In this document: piece by piece, positions 15,736-24,298 of the stretch
Layout: each line of letters opens with the position of its first letter
Position numbering within the stretch: the stretch's first letter is position 1
Translations under genes and position numbers: made by a program
Source: Streptomyces roseirectus
GTDB lineage: Bacteria > Actinomycetota > Actinomycetes > Streptomycetales > Streptomycetaceae
DNA: 64,000 bases
Direction of reading: 5' to 3'
NCBI RefSeq assembly: GCF_014489635.1
Contig: NZ_CP060828.1
Location: 7,862,001-7,926,000, forward strand
Notes under the pieces: generated by a model
What the model saw: the letters and a program-made list of their open reading frames with translations, nothing else
Told to the model about the DNA's origin: nothing
Database searches by the model: none

Positions 15736-18261
15736 GTGTCGGACCCCACGCCCACGCCCACCCCCGCCTCCGCCCCTGCCCCCGCTCCCGTCTCCCGGCG
15801 AGCCGCCCTGATCCTCCTGACGGCCCTCGGCCTCGCGTCACCCACGTACGCGTGGGCCGTCGATACGGAGCCGACCCGTGGCCAAGGCCCGGACGGTACA
15901 GCGGCATCCCATGGCCAACGCCTGGACCGAACAGTGCCCCGCGTCGAGCGTCTGCTGTCCCAGCTCACCCTCGACGAAAAACTCTCCCTCCTGCACGGCG
16001 CCCCCGACCCCGCCTCCCTCGGCCAGGCCGGCCACCTCCCCGGCGTCCCTCGCCTCGGCATCCCGCCCCTGCGCCTCGCCGACGGCCCGGCCGGCGTACG
16101 GGTCGCCGCGCCCGCGACCGCGCTGCCCGCCCCGGTCCTCCTGGCCTCCGCCTTCGACCCCGGCCTCGCGCGCCGCTACGGACAGGTCATCGGCCACGAG
16201 GGGCGGGCCCTCGGCCAGGACGTGCTGCTCTCCCCGATGGTCAACCTCCTGCGCACCCCCTACGGCGGCCGCGACTTCGAGACGTTCACCGAGGACCCGC
16301 TGCTCGCCGCCGACCTCGTCGCCGCCGAGATCCGGGGCATCCAGGACGAGGGCCTGATCGCCACCGTCAAGCACTTCGCCCTCAACAACCAGGAGGCGGA
16401 CCGCGAGCGGGTCGACGTCCGCGTCGACGAACAGACCCTCCACGAGGTCGAGCTGCGCGGCTTCGAGGCCGCCGTCGAGGCCGGCGTCGGCTGTGTCATG
16501 GGCGCCTACAACAAGGTCGACGGCACCTACGCCTGCGAGAACGCGCACCTCCTCACGGACATCCTGCGCGACCGCTGGGGCTTCACCGGCTGGGTCATGA
16601 CCGACTGGTCCGCCGCCCACAGCACCGGCCCGGCCCTGCGCGCCGGACTCGACATGGAGATGCCGGACGGCACGTACTTCGGGGCGGCGCTGAAGGCGGC
16701 CGTCGAGCGCGGCGAGGTGCCCGAGGCGTACGTCGACCGGGCGGTGCGGCGGATCCTCACCGTCCGCGAGCGGTTCGGCCACCTCGACGAGACGCCCCGC
16801 CCCGTCCGCGACGCCGCCGCCGGGGCCGCCGTCGCCCTGGAGGTCGCCAAGGCCGGCGCCGTCCTGCTGCGCAACGAGAACGGGACCCTGCCGCTGCGGG
16901 CCGGCGGATCGCTCGCGGTGATCGGGGCGAGCGCGGACTACCCGTTCGTCAGCGGTGGGGGCAGCGCGCACGTGGTCAGCGCGGGGGCGGAGAGCCCGCT
17001 GGCGGCGCTCAGGAGGCGGCTGGGGGAGGTGGCGTACGCGCTCGGCGAGGACCTGTTCGGGAAGGCGATCCCGGACGCCGGGTTCGACAGCGAGGGACAG
17101 CGCGTCGAGGCGGGCTGGGTGCACGAGGGTTCGCTCGCCGGGGACGGGGAAGAGCGGACGTTCGTCCTGCACTACACCGGCTCCCCGGTCAGCCGTCCCG
17201 ACGTCCTCCTCGACGGCGAGGAGCTGTTCCCGCAGGCGCCCGGCTGGGGCGAGTACTTCGTCGGCGGCCTCACCACCACCGCCCCCGACGGCCTCAACGT
17301 CCGCCGCGCCACCCGCCGGCTCGCCCCCGGACCCCACACCCTCAGGATCACCGCGCACGAGGCCCAGCTCTTCCGCCTGCGCCACATCACCGCCGCCACC
17401 CGCGCGCGGGACGTCGCCGAGGCCGCCGAGGCCGCACGCGCCGCCGAACAGGTCGTCCTGTTCGCCTACGAGGACGCCAGCGAGTCCCTGGACCGCGCCA
17501 CACTCGCCCTCCCCGGCAACCAGGAGCGCCTGATCGAGGCGGTGACGGCGGCGAACCCGCGCACCACCGTCGTCCTCAACACGTCGTCCGCGACGGCGAT
17601 GCCCTGGCTGGCGCGGACCGGCGCCGTGCTCCAGATGTACTACCCCGGCCAGGAGGGCGCCGCCGCGACGGCTGCCGTCCTCACCGGGGACTGCGACGCG
17701 GGCGGGCGCCTCACGCAGACGTTCCCGGTCGACGACGCCCACCACCCCGTCGCCGGCGACGCGCGCCGCTACCCCGGCACGGACGGGGTCGTCGCGTACA
17801 CGGAGGGCGTGCACGCCGGTTACCGCTGGTACGACGCACAGGGCGTGCGCCCGCTGTTCTCGTTCGGGCACGGGCTCTCCTACACGACGTTCGCGTACAC
17901 CGGCCTCGCGGTACGCGCGGACGGGCGCGGCGGCGTCGAGGCCGAGTTCACGGTCGTCAACACGGGCGCGCGCGACGGCGTCGACATCCCGCAGGTCTAT
18001 GTGGGCCCGTCGCCGGACGTACGCGTCGCGCAGGCGGTGCGGGTGCTCGCCGGGTACCGGCGGATCGCGCTGAAGGCGGGGGAGCGGCGGCGGGTGAGGA
18101 TCGGGGTGGCGGCGCGGACGCTGTCGTCGTGGGACCCCGGCGCGGGCGGCTGGGTGCTCGGGACGGGGGCGCGGACCGTGTGGGTGGGGGCGTCGGCGGG
18201 GGAGCTTCGGCTGACGGCGGAGGTGGTGGTGCGGCCCGTCGCGCCCGTGCGCGGACGGTAG
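15736..18261 (+). CDS. Exported beta-glucosidase, glycoside hydrolase family 3
   Basis: This 841-residue enzyme hydrolyses beta-linked glucose or xylose from saccharides. An N-terminal signal with SRRAALILLTALGLASPTYAWA looks like a Tat or Sec export signal. The GH3 N-terminal barrel contains KHFALNNQEADR and the nucleophile Asp290 in GWVMTDWSAAHS. The C-terminal domain carries ASESLDR, whose Glu is the likely acid/base, and a fibronectin-III-like domain ends the protein (QVYVGPSPDVRVAQ, GYRRIALKAGE). A PA14-like insert lies between (VLLDGEELFPQAPGWGEYF). AAGGAG sits nine nt before the GTG. Its neighbour with a ricin lectin domain suggests a polysaccharide-facing region, though the two genes have separate signals. 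Confidence 0.92.
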   Translation: MSDPTPTPTPASAPAPAPVSRRAALILLTALGLASPTYAWAVDTEPTRGQGPDGTAASHGQRLDRTVPRVERLLSQLTLDEKLSLLHGAPDPASLGQAGHLPGVPRLGIPPLRLADGPAGVRVAAPATALPAPVLLASAFDPGLARRYGQVIGHEGRALGQDVLLSPMVNLLRTPYGGRDFETFTEDPLLAADLVAAEIRGIQDEGLIATVKHFALNNQEADRERVDVRVDEQTLHEVELRGFEAAVEAGVGCVMGAYNKVDGTYACENAHLLTDILRDRWGFTGWVMTDWSAAHSTGPALRAGLDMEMPDGTYFGAALKAAVERGEVPEAYVDRAVRRILTVRERFGHLDETPRPVRDAAAGAAVALEVAKAGAVLLRNENGTLPLRAGGSLAVIGASADYPFVSGGGSAHVVSAGAESPLAALRRRLGEVAYALGEDLFGKAIPDAGFDSEGQRVEAGWVHEGSLAGDGEERTFVLHYTGSPVSRPDVLLDGEELFPQAPGWGEYFVGGLTTTAPDGLNVRRATRRLAPGPHTLRITAHEAQLFRLRHITAATRARDVAEAAEAARAAEQVVLFAYEDASESLDRATLALPGNQERLIEAVTAANPRTTVVLNTSSATAMPWLARTGAVLQMYYPGQEGAAATAAVLTGDCDAGGRLTQTFPVDDAHHPVAGDARRYPGTDGVVAYTEGVHAGYRWYDAQGVRPLFSFGHGLSYTTFAYTGLAVRADGRGGVEAEFTVVNTGARDGVDIPQVYVGPSPDVRVAQAVRVLAGYRRIALKAGERRRVRIGVAARTLSSWDPGAGGWVLGTGARTVWVGASAGELRLTAEVVVRPVAPVRGR

Positions 18262-18302
18262 GCTCGCGGGGATCATCGACGTCCAACGGAAGGAACCCGG
18301 CG

Positions 18303-18935
18303 GTGCACGTCCAGGAGTGGCTCGACTCGGTGCCTCCGGTCGCCGTCTACGCCGTGGTGGGGCTGGTCATCGGGCTGGAGAGCCTGGGCATCCCGCTGCC
18401 CGGCGAGATCATCCTCGTCTCGGCGGCCCTGCTGTCCTCGCAGCACGCGGGCGTCAACCCGCTGATCCTCGGGGCCTGCGCGACCGTCGGAGCCGTCGTC
18501 GGCGACTCCATCGGGTACGCGATCGGCCGCAAGGGCGGACGGCCGCTGCTCGCGTGGCTCGGCCGGAAGTTCCCCCGGCACTTCAGCGAGGGGCATGTGG
18601 CGACCGCCGAGCGCTCCTTCCAGAAGTGGGGCATGTGGGCCGTCTTCTTCGGCCGTTTCGTCGCCCTCCTGCGGATCTTCGCCGGGCCCCTCGCGGGCGT
18701 CCTGCACATGCCGTACTGGAAGTTCCTCACGGCCAACGTCCTCGGCGGCATCGCCTGGGCCGGCGGCACCACGGCCGTCATCTACTACGTCGGCATCGTC
18801 GCCGAGGGCTGGCTGAAGAAATTCTCCTGGCTGGGCCTGGTCCTCGCCGTCCTCATCGGCCTCACCTCGATGCTGGTCCTCAAGCGCAAGGCGAAGCGGG
18901 CCCAGCAGGAGCCGGAGGCGGTCGCCGCCGAGTGA
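18303..18935 (+). CDS. DedA-family membrane protein
   Basis: This 210-residue integral membrane protein has the DedA/SNARE-associated fold. It starts with VHVQEWLDSVPPVAVYAVVGL, continues with the signature ESLGIPLPGEIILVSAALLSS and the cytoplasmic loop GDSIGYAIGRKGGRPLL. FFGRFVALLRIFAGPLAGVLHMPYWKF is the conserved re-entrant region, and the C-terminus is basic. Family members act in membrane-lipid flipping and membrane potential homeostasis. GGAAGGAA precedes the GTG at 18303, and TAGGCT further upstream is a possible -10, so it probably has its own promoter despite the GH3 gene 41 nt away. Confidence 0.9.
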   Translation: MHVQEWLDSVPPVAVYAVVGLVIGLESLGIPLPGEIILVSAALLSSQHAGVNPLILGACATVGAVVGDSIGYAIGRKGGRPLLAWLGRKFPRHFSEGHVATAERSFQKWGMWAVFFGRFVALLRIFAGPLAGVLHMPYWKFLTANVLGGIAWAGGTTAVIYYVGIVAEGWLKKFSWLGLVLAVLIGLTSMLVLKRKAKRAQQEPEAVAAE

Positions 18936-18941
18936 GGCGGC
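18924..18941. terminator. Bidirectional terminator enclosing both stop codons
   Basis: GCCGCC and GGCGGC form a perfect six-bp stem with a six-nt loop that holds the DedA stop codon. The 3' end touches the stop of the convergent minus-strand gene. Confidence 0.55.
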
Positions 18942-19471
18942 TATTCGGTGTGCACCGCCTTGTGCGCCTTGGCGAGTTCGGCGTACGACGTGCCGTTGAA
19001 GGTGACGCCCTGGCGCTCCTCGTCGGTCAGCTCGCGCCGCACCTTCGCGGGCACCCCGGCGACCAGGGAACCCGGCGGCACCACCGTCCCCTGCGTGACC
19101 AGCGCCTGCGCGGCGACCAGTGAACCCGCCCCGATCACCGCGCCGTTGAGGATCGTGGCGCCCATCCCCACGAGGCAGTCGGCCTCGACGGTCGCCCCGT
19201 GCACGACCGCGTTGTGGCCGACGGAGACCCGCTCGCCGATCGACACCGGGAACCCGGGATCGGCGTGCAGGGTCACGTTGTCCTGGACGTTCGCCTCGGC
19301 GGCGACGGTGATCGACTCGACGTCGCCGCGCAGGACCGCGCCGTACCAGACGCTCGCGCCCGCGCCGAGCGTCACGTCGCCGATCACGGACGCCGTCGGG
19401 GCGACGAACGCCGCCGGGTCGATCCTCGGCTCCTTGCCCCCGATGCCCGTGATCAGAGCCTTGTGCGTCAT
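18941..19471 (-). CDS. Gamma-carbonic-anhydrase-like (YrdA-type) beta-helix protein
   Basis: This 176-residue left-handed beta-helix protein carries hexapeptide repeats: PTASVIGDVTLGAGASVWYGAVLRGD, ESITVAAEANVQDNVTLHAD, VSVGHNAVVHGATVEADCLVGMGATILNGAVIGAG. The His residues in NVTLHAD, SVGHNAVVHGA match the zinc ligands of the YrdA/CaiE gamma-class carbonic anhydrases, although activity is often unproven in this subgroup. GAGGAG precedes the ATG with six-nt spacing. It is divergent from another beta-helix protein, an acyltransferase. Confidence 0.9.
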   Translation of the reverse strand: MTHKALITGIGGKEPRIDPAAFVAPTASVIGDVTLGAGASVWYGAVLRGDVESITVAAEANVQDNVTLHADPGFPVSIGERVSVGHNAVVHGATVEADCLVGMGATILNGAVIGAGSLVAAQALVTQGTVVPPGSLVAGVPAKVRRELTDEERQGVTFNGTSYAELAKAHKAVHTE

Positions 19472-19570
19472 CGCCGTCTCCTCGTGTCGGTCGGTGTCAC
19501 CGCACCGTACGCCACCGGGTGGGGTGAAGATCACAGCGCGGGTGCCTGCGGGGACGACTACGGTGGGCGC

Positions 19571-20350
19571 GTGCCGAAGCCCAAGAACACGTTCTCGTCC
19601 TGGCGGGGCCGTCTCGCCCAGCGCGCCGTGCACGCCGGGTGGGAGTGGGTGCGGCGCACGGGTTCGGTGACCGCCGAGCGCCCCGGCCGGCTGCGCTTCG
19701 GCGCGATCGGCGAGCACACCCGCCTCGCCTTCCCGCTCGGCACGGTCTTCGGCGAACCCTGGATCCACCTCGGCTCCCACTGCATCGTCGCCGAACAGGT
19801 CACCCTGACGGCCGGTCTGATGCCCGGCCTCGACCTCGGCGCCGAGCCCATCCTGCGCATCGGCGACGGCGTCGTCCTCGGCCGGGGCAGCCACGTCATC
19901 GCCGACACGACGGTCACCATCGGCAGCGACTGCTACTTCGGCCCCTACGTCTACGTCACCTCGACGAACCACTCCTACGACGACCCCCACGAGCCCATAG
20001 GCAAGCAGTGGCCCCGCATGGAGCCCGTCGAGATCGGCCCCGGCTGCTGGATCGGCACCGGCGCCGTGATCCTGCCCGGCGCCCGGATCGGCCGCAACGT
20101 GGTCGTCGCCGCCGGCGCGGTCGTCCGGGGCGAGATACCCGACCACGCGGTGGTCGCCGGCGCGCCCGCGCGCGTCGTCCGCCGCTGGACCCCCGCCGAG
20201 GGCTGGCAGCCGCCGCTGCGGACGCCCGCGCCGGTGCCGATCCCCGAAGGGGTCACCTCCGAAGAGCTCGTCGCGCTCTCGGAGCTGGACGAGGAGGCGG
20301 TCGCCGGGCTCTCCCGGCTCTCGGGGCCGGAGTCCGAGGGCGGCCGTTAG
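19571..20350 (+). CDS. Acyltransferase with left-handed beta-helix (maltose O-acetyltransferase-like)
   Basis: This 259-residue protein has hexapeptide repeats in its centre (ILRIGDGVVLGRGSHVIADTTVTIGSDCYFGPYVYVTSTNHSYDDP). The catalytic His lies in the NHSYDDP turn, as in xenobiotic and maltose acetyltransferases. VEIGPGCWIGTGAVILPGARIGRNVVVAAGAVV is the C-terminal helix repeat, followed by a 60-residue acidic tail. The GTG at 19571 is preceded by TACGGT six nt upstream, a leaderless promoter pattern. It likely O-acetylates a sugar or cell-surface component; the acceptor is unknown. Confidence 0.87.
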   Translation: MPKPKNTFSSWRGRLAQRAVHAGWEWVRRTGSVTAERPGRLRFGAIGEHTRLAFPLGTVFGEPWIHLGSHCIVAEQVTLTAGLMPGLDLGAEPILRIGDGVVLGRGSHVIADTTVTIGSDCYFGPYVYVTSTNHSYDDPHEPIGKQWPRMEPVEIGPGCWIGTGAVILPGARIGRNVVVAAGAVVRGEIPDHAVVAGAPARVVRRWTPAEGWQPPLRTPAPVPIPEGVTSEELVALSELDEEAVAGLSRLSGPESEGGR

Positions 20351-20391
20351 ACTCGGCGCTTCCCAGTACCGGCCCCTGAAGTGGATGAGAC

Positions 20392-20964
20392 GTGGCGGAC
20401 CTCGAACTGCTGACCCAGTACCTGGCGCGCAACGTCAAGCACTGGCGGGCGGTACGCGGCTTCACGCTCGACGTGCTCGCCGCGCGGGCCGGGGTGAGCC
20501 GGGGGATGCTCATCCAGATCGAGCAGGCCCGCACCAACCCCAGCATCGGCACGGTCGTCAAGATCGGCGACGCGCTCGGCGTCAGCATCACGACCCTCCT
20601 CGACCACGAACAGGGCACGAAGGTACGGATCGTGCCCGCCGAGGACGCCGTACGCCTGTGGCACACCGACGCCGGCAGCTACAGCCGCCTCCTCGCGGGC
20701 ACCGAGGCGCCGGGGCCCGTGGAGCTGTGGGAGTGGAAGCTCATGCCGGGCGAGAGCAGCACGTCCGAGCCGCATCCCGCCGGGACCGTCGAACTCCTCC
20801 ACGTCACCTCCGGGGAACTCACGCTCACGGTCGACGACACCGAGTACCGGGTCCCCGCCGGCGCCAGCGCCACGTTCGACGCCAACAGCCCCCACACGTA
20901 CGGGAATCAGGGTGCCGTGCCCGCGACGCTGGTCCTCGCGGTCTCGGTGCCGCCGGTGTCCTGA
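20392..20964 (+). CDS. XRE-family regulator with C-terminal cupin
   Basis: This 190-residue transcription factor has an N-terminal helix-turn-helix (VKHWRAVRGFTLDVLAARAGVSRGMLIQIEQARTNPSIGTVVKIGDALG). After a linker there is a cupin domain with metal-ligand-like SEPHPAGTVELLHVTSGELTLTVDD and GASATFDANSPHTYGN. Such proteins sense a small ligand in the cupin and often repress a neighbouring gene. TAGACT lies 40 nt upstream, and the GTG has a weak GGATGAGA ribosome site. It is 20 nt before the next gene, which has its own leaderless promoter. Confidence 0.9.
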   Translation: MADLELLTQYLARNVKHWRAVRGFTLDVLAARAGVSRGMLIQIEQARTNPSIGTVVKIGDALGVSITTLLDHEQGTKVRIVPAEDAVRLWHTDAGSYSRLLAGTEAPGPVELWEWKLMPGESSTSEPHPAGTVELLHVTSGELTLTVDDTEYRVPAGASATFDANSPHTYGNQGAVPATLVLAVSVPPVS

Positions 20965-20984
20965 GCCGCTGTTACCGTGCGTCC

Positions 20985-21545
20985 ATGCGCGCACCCATCG
21001 GAGACTTCGACACCGCGACCCCCGCCCCCGACTGCCTCGACGACCTCGTCGTCCCCGTCGCCGACGCCGTCCGCGGCTGGTCCGCGAGCGTGCCCGCCGA
21101 GCAGATCCTGTACGTCGAGACGGACCCGGAGTGGGCCGACACCGCCGCCTTCGTCCAGCACTACGGGCCGGGTCTGCTGGAGCAGTCCGCCAACTGCGTC
21201 GTCGTCGCGGGCAGGCGGGGCGGGGAGACGACGCTGGCCGCGTGCCTCGTGCCGTCCGCCACGCGGGTCGATGTGAACGGGGTCGTGCGGCGTCAACTCG
21301 GCGCCCGCAAGGCGTCGTTCGCGCCGATGGAGACGGCGGTGGGGGAGTCCGGCATGGAGTACGGGGGGATCACGCCGATCGGACTGCCCGTGGAGTGGCC
21401 CCTGTTGGTGGACGCGGCTGTGGTCGAGCTGCCGTGGGTGCTGGTGGGGAGCGGGCGGCGGCGGGGGAAACTGCTGGTGCCGGGGAAGGCGTTCGGGGAA
21501 CTGCCGGGGGCGGTCGTGGTGGAGGGGTTGGGAGTTGGGGCCTGA
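20985..21545 (+). CDS. YbaK/EbsC-family aminoacyl-tRNA deacylase-like protein
   Basis: This 186-residue protein has the YbaK editing-domain fold. NCVVVAGRRGGETTLAACLVPSATRVDVNGVVRRQLGARKASFAP contains the conserved Lys in GARKASFA, and MEYGGITPIGLP is the family GGxxPxG-type loop. Family members hydrolyse mischarged tRNAs in trans, for example Ala-tRNA-Pro. The N-terminal 40 residues are acidic. TACCGT six nt before the ATG marks a leaderless start. It follows the XRE-cupin gene on the same strand and may or may not share its regulation. Confidence 0.88.
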   Translation: MRAPIGDFDTATPAPDCLDDLVVPVADAVRGWSASVPAEQILYVETDPEWADTAAFVQHYGPGLLEQSANCVVVAGRRGGETTLAACLVPSATRVDVNGVVRRQLGARKASFAPMETAVGESGMEYGGITPIGLPVEWPLLVDAAVVELPWVLVGSGRRRGKLLVPGKAFGELPGAVVVEGLGVGA

Positions 21546-21599
21546 GGGGCCCGCGCGCTCGCGTGCTGAGTGGTCAACGGCGTTGGTGGTGCCCCGAGT

Positions 21600-22652
21600 T
21601 CAGGTCCGCATGTGGTGCGCCAGCGTCAAGTGGGGGTCTGTCAGGCCCGGTTGGGGTGCCGGGTCCGCGTGGACCAGGGCCGCCGTGAGGCGGGGGACGG
21701 CGTGCAGGAGGGCGTGTTCCGCGTCGACGGCGATCGCGTGGGCCTGACGGACCGTCACCTCGCCGTCCACGACGACCGACACCTCCGCGCGCAGCCGGTG
21801 GCCGATCCAGCGCAGCCTCAACTCACCGACGTCCCGCACCCCTCGGACGTCCCGCAGGGCCGTCTCCGCGCGGTCCGTGAGGGCCGGGTCGACGGCGTCC
21901 ATGACGCGCCGGAACACCTCGCGCGCGGCGTCGCGCAGGACGAGGACGATCGCGGCGGTGATCGCCAGCCCCACGACCGGGTCGGCGAGCCGCCACCCCA
22001 GCGCCGAGCCGCCCGCGCCGAGCAGCACCGCGAGCGAGGTGAACCCGTCGGTGCGGGCGTGCAGTCCGTCGGCGACCAGCGCCGCCGAGCCGATCTCGCG
22101 GCCGACCCGGATGCGGTACCGGGCCACCCACTCGTTCCCGGCGAACCCCGCCAGCGCGGCGACGGCCACCGCGCCGACGTGCTCGACCGGACGCGGCTCC
22201 AGCAGCCGCCCCAGCGCCGCCCAGCCGGCGAACGCCGCCGACGCCGCGATCGTCAGCACGATCACGATGCCCGCCAGGTCCTCCGCCCGCCCGTAGCCGT
22301 ACGTGAAGCGCCGCGTGGCCGCACGCCGGCCCAGGACGAACGCGATCCCGAGGGGGAGTGCCGTGAGCGCGTCCGCCCCGTTGTGGACGGTGTCCCCGAG
22401 GAGGGCCACCGAGCCGGAGAGGGCGACGACGACGGCCTGGAGCGCTGTGGTCGCGCCGAGCACGGTGAGTGAGATCCACAGGGCGCGCATGCCGCGTGCG
22501 GAGGACTCCAGGGCCGGGTCGAGTTTGTCGGCGGTCTCGTGGGAGTGGGGGCGCAGGAGGTGGGCGAGGCGGTGGCGGAGGGGGCGCGGGTGCTCGTGGG
22601 CGTGCGCGTGGTGATGTCCGTCGTCGCCGTGGTGCTCGTGCCGTTCGTTCAT
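21600..22652 (-). CDS. Cation diffusion facilitator (CDF) metal exporter
   Basis: This 350-residue inner-membrane exporter is likely specific for zinc or a similar divalent ion. A His-rich N-terminus (HEHHGDDGHHHAHAHEHP) can buffer metal. Six membrane helices follow. The intramembrane site is visible as HNGADALTA in helix 2 and HARTDGFTSLAVLLGA in helix 5, both with the HxxxD spacing of zinc transporters. A C-terminal ferredoxin-like cytoplasmic domain (LRWIGHRLRAEVSVVVDGEVTV) ends the protein. The ATG at 22652 has AAGGGG five nt before it. It is divergent from an ArsR repressor across a shared inverted repeat, a classic metal-responsive pair. Confidence 0.92.
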   Translation of the reverse strand: MNERHEHHGDDGHHHAHAHEHPRPLRHRLAHLLRPHSHETADKLDPALESSARGMRALWISLTVLGATTALQAVVVALSGSVALLGDTVHNGADALTALPLGIAFVLGRRAATRRFTYGYGRAEDLAGIVIVLTIAASAAFAGWAALGRLLEPRPVEHVGAVAVAALAGFAGNEWVARYRIRVGREIGSAALVADGLHARTDGFTSLAVLLGAGGSALGWRLADPVVGLAITAAIVLVLRDAAREVFRRVMDAVDPALTDRAETALRDVRGVRDVGELRLRWIGHRLRAEVSVVVDGEVTVRQAHAIAVDAEHALLHAVPRLTAALVHADPAPQPGLTDPHLTLAHHMRT

Positions 22653-22698
22653 AGGGGCCCCTTCCCTCGCCTCACTCTGGACGTACCCCGCGCGGAGC

Positions 22699-22752
22699 CG
22701 CATCATGTGCGTATGAGCGCACGCATGCACCTGTCACCTGCACATCATGCGC
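22699..22752. promoter_or_regulatory. Inverted repeat at the CDF/arsR divergent start
   Basis: CGCATCATGTGC (22699-22710) and GCACATCATGCG (22740-22751) are inverted copies with one mismatch, separated by about 29 nt that contain the arsR start codon. CATCAT in the left arm doubles as the predicted -10 of arsR. Binding by the ArsR protein encoded at this site is inferred. Confidence 0.55.
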
Positions 22753-23063
22753 ACCCACACACCCCCGGCGAGGAACAGATCGCCCTCGCCGCCGAACTCC
22801 TCGCCCTCCTGGGCGACCGCACACGGCTCACGCTGCTGCACGCGCTGACCGAGGGCGAGGCGGACGTCGGGACCCTCACCGAGGTGTGCGGGGCGGCCCG
22901 GCCGGCGGTCAGCCAGCACCTCGCGCGGCTGCGGCTGGCCGGTCTCGTGGGCACACGCAAGGAAGGGCGGCGGGTGATCTACTCGCTGCGCCACGGGCAC
23001 CTGGGACGGCTGGTCGAGGAGGCGCTGAACGTCGCAGACCACCGCATGCGCGAGGCTCAGTAG
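22713..23063 (+). CDS. ArsR/SmtB-family metal-responsive repressor
   Basis: This 116-residue winged-helix protein has a DNA-binding helix (LTEVCGAARPAVSQHLARLRLAGLVGTRKEGRRVIYSL) and an N-terminal His cluster (MHLSPAHHAHPH). The C-terminal helix ends in DHRMREAQ. Histidines at both ends fit the alpha-5 metal sites of zinc or nickel/cobalt sensors. CATCAT six nt upstream of the ATG suggests a leaderless mRNA. It should repress the divergent CDF exporter until metal binds. Its last seven bases overlap the 3' end of pobA on the other strand. Confidence 0.92.
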   Translation: MSARMHLSPAHHAHPHTPGEEQIALAAELLALLGDRTRLTLLHALTEGEADVGTLTEVCGAARPAVSQHLARLRLAGLVGTRKEGRRVIYSLRHGHLGRLVEEALNVADHRMREAQ

Positions 23064-24259
23064 TGCTCGGCGCTGCCCAGGTACTGCTCCGCGAACGCCG
23101 CCGCGGCGGTGGGGGAGGTGAACAGGCGGCGCAGGCGCGCGAAGGAGGTGCCCGCGCGGAAGGGGTCGCCGGTGGCGGAGCCGTGGTACAGCTCGGAGAG
23201 CCACTGGGAGAACTCCTGGTAGTCCCAGACGCGGCGCAGACAGGTGTCCGAGTAGTCGTCGAGGCCGCGGCCGTCGCCGCGCAGGAGGTAGGCCACCAGG
23301 GCGTCGCCGAGGAGGAACGCGTCGTGGAGGGCGAGGTTGAGGCCCTTGGCGGCGATCGGGGCGATCAGGTGGGCGGCGTCGCCGGCGAGGAAGAGGCGCC
23401 CGTAGGACATGGGCTCGACCACGTAGTCGTGCAGGTCGAGGACGCGTTTCTCGATCAGCTCGCCCTCGGTCAGCGAGGGCGCGCCGGCCGCCGCGAGACG
23501 GGTGCGCAGCGCCGCCCACACGCGCGCGTGCGACCAGTTGTCCGGGTCGTCCCCGGGCGGGCACTGGAGGTAGTAGCGGGTCACCTCGGAGCTGCGGGCC
23601 ATGTGCCCGGCGAACCCGTCGGGATGCACCCCGAACAGCACACAGTCCGACGACGGCGGCGCCTGCGCGAGCAGCGCCAGCCAGCCCACGCCGTAGTCGT
23701 GCCGCGCCACGCGCGCGTGCCCCTCCGGCACCGCCGCCCGGCTCACCCCGCGCGCGCCGTCCGCGCCGACCACGAAGTCGCAGTGCAGCAGCCGCCGTTC
23801 ACCCGTCTCGGCGTCCGTGTACGACACCGTCGGGCGCGCGCTCGCCAGCCCCTCGATCCCGACGTCCCGCACACCGAAGCGGGCGTCCCCCGCGCGGACG
23901 TCCACGTACTCCCGGACCAGGTCCGTGACCAGCGACTGCTGCGGGTAGACGTAGTGGTGACGGCCGGTCAGCTCGCCGTAGGGGAAGCGGTAGCCCGCCC
24001 CGCCGAACCGGAACTCGCACGCCGTGTGCCGCGCGGCCCGCTTGAGGAGCTGGTGCCCGAGCCCGCGCCGGTCCAGCGCGAGGACGGCCCAGTCCTCCAG
24101 CACGCCCGCGCGCGGGCGCTGTTCGATGACCGCCCTGCTCTCCGCCTCCAGCACCACGCAGTCCACCGACGCGGCCCGCAGGAGCGTGCCGACGGTGAGA
24201 CCTGCGGGACCCGCGCCGATGACGACGACCGGAACGCGTTCGGGGGACGGTGAGTTCAC
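23057..24259 (-). CDS. pobA: 4-hydroxybenzoate 3-monooxygenase
   Basis: This 400-residue FAD- and NAD(P)H-dependent hydroxylase converts 4-hydroxybenzoate to protocatechuate. The dinucleotide fold VVVIGAGPAGLTVGTLL is at residues 11-27. The family DG motif reads DFVVGADGARG, and the second FAD motif GRLFLAGDAAHLIAPIAAKGLNLALHD is complete. Length and the QRPRAGVLE and HHYVYPQQ segments match PobA rather than generic aromatic hydroxylases. GTG at 24259 lies six nt after CATAAT, so it is probably leaderless. No protocatechuate (pca) genes or IclR regulator are next to it. Confidence 0.93.
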   Translation of the reverse strand: MNSPSPERVPVVVIGAGPAGLTVGTLLRAASVDCVVLEAESRAVIEQRPRAGVLEDWAVLALDRRGLGHQLLKRAARHTACEFRFGGAGYRFPYGELTGRHHYVYPQQSLVTDLVREYVDVRAGDARFGVRDVGIEGLASARPTVSYTDAETGERRLLHCDFVVGADGARGVSRAAVPEGHARVARHDYGVGWLALLAQAPPSSDCVLFGVHPDGFAGHMARSSEVTRYYLQCPPGDDPDNWSHARVWAALRTRLAAAGAPSLTEGELIEKRVLDLHDYVVEPMSYGRLFLAGDAAHLIAPIAAKGLNLALHDAFLLGDALVAYLLRGDGRGLDDYSDTCLRRVWDYQEFSQWLSELYHGSATGDPFRAGTSFARLRRLFTSPTAAAAFAEQYLGSAEHY

Positions 24260-24298
24260 CCCGCCATTATGGACAGCGGGTCTGACAGCGGCCTCCGC

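Noticed and set aside
15838..18276. 812-residue frame opposite the GH3 gene
   Set aside because: Antisense shadow with no domain and reversed codon bias; the plus strand carries complete GH3 motifs.
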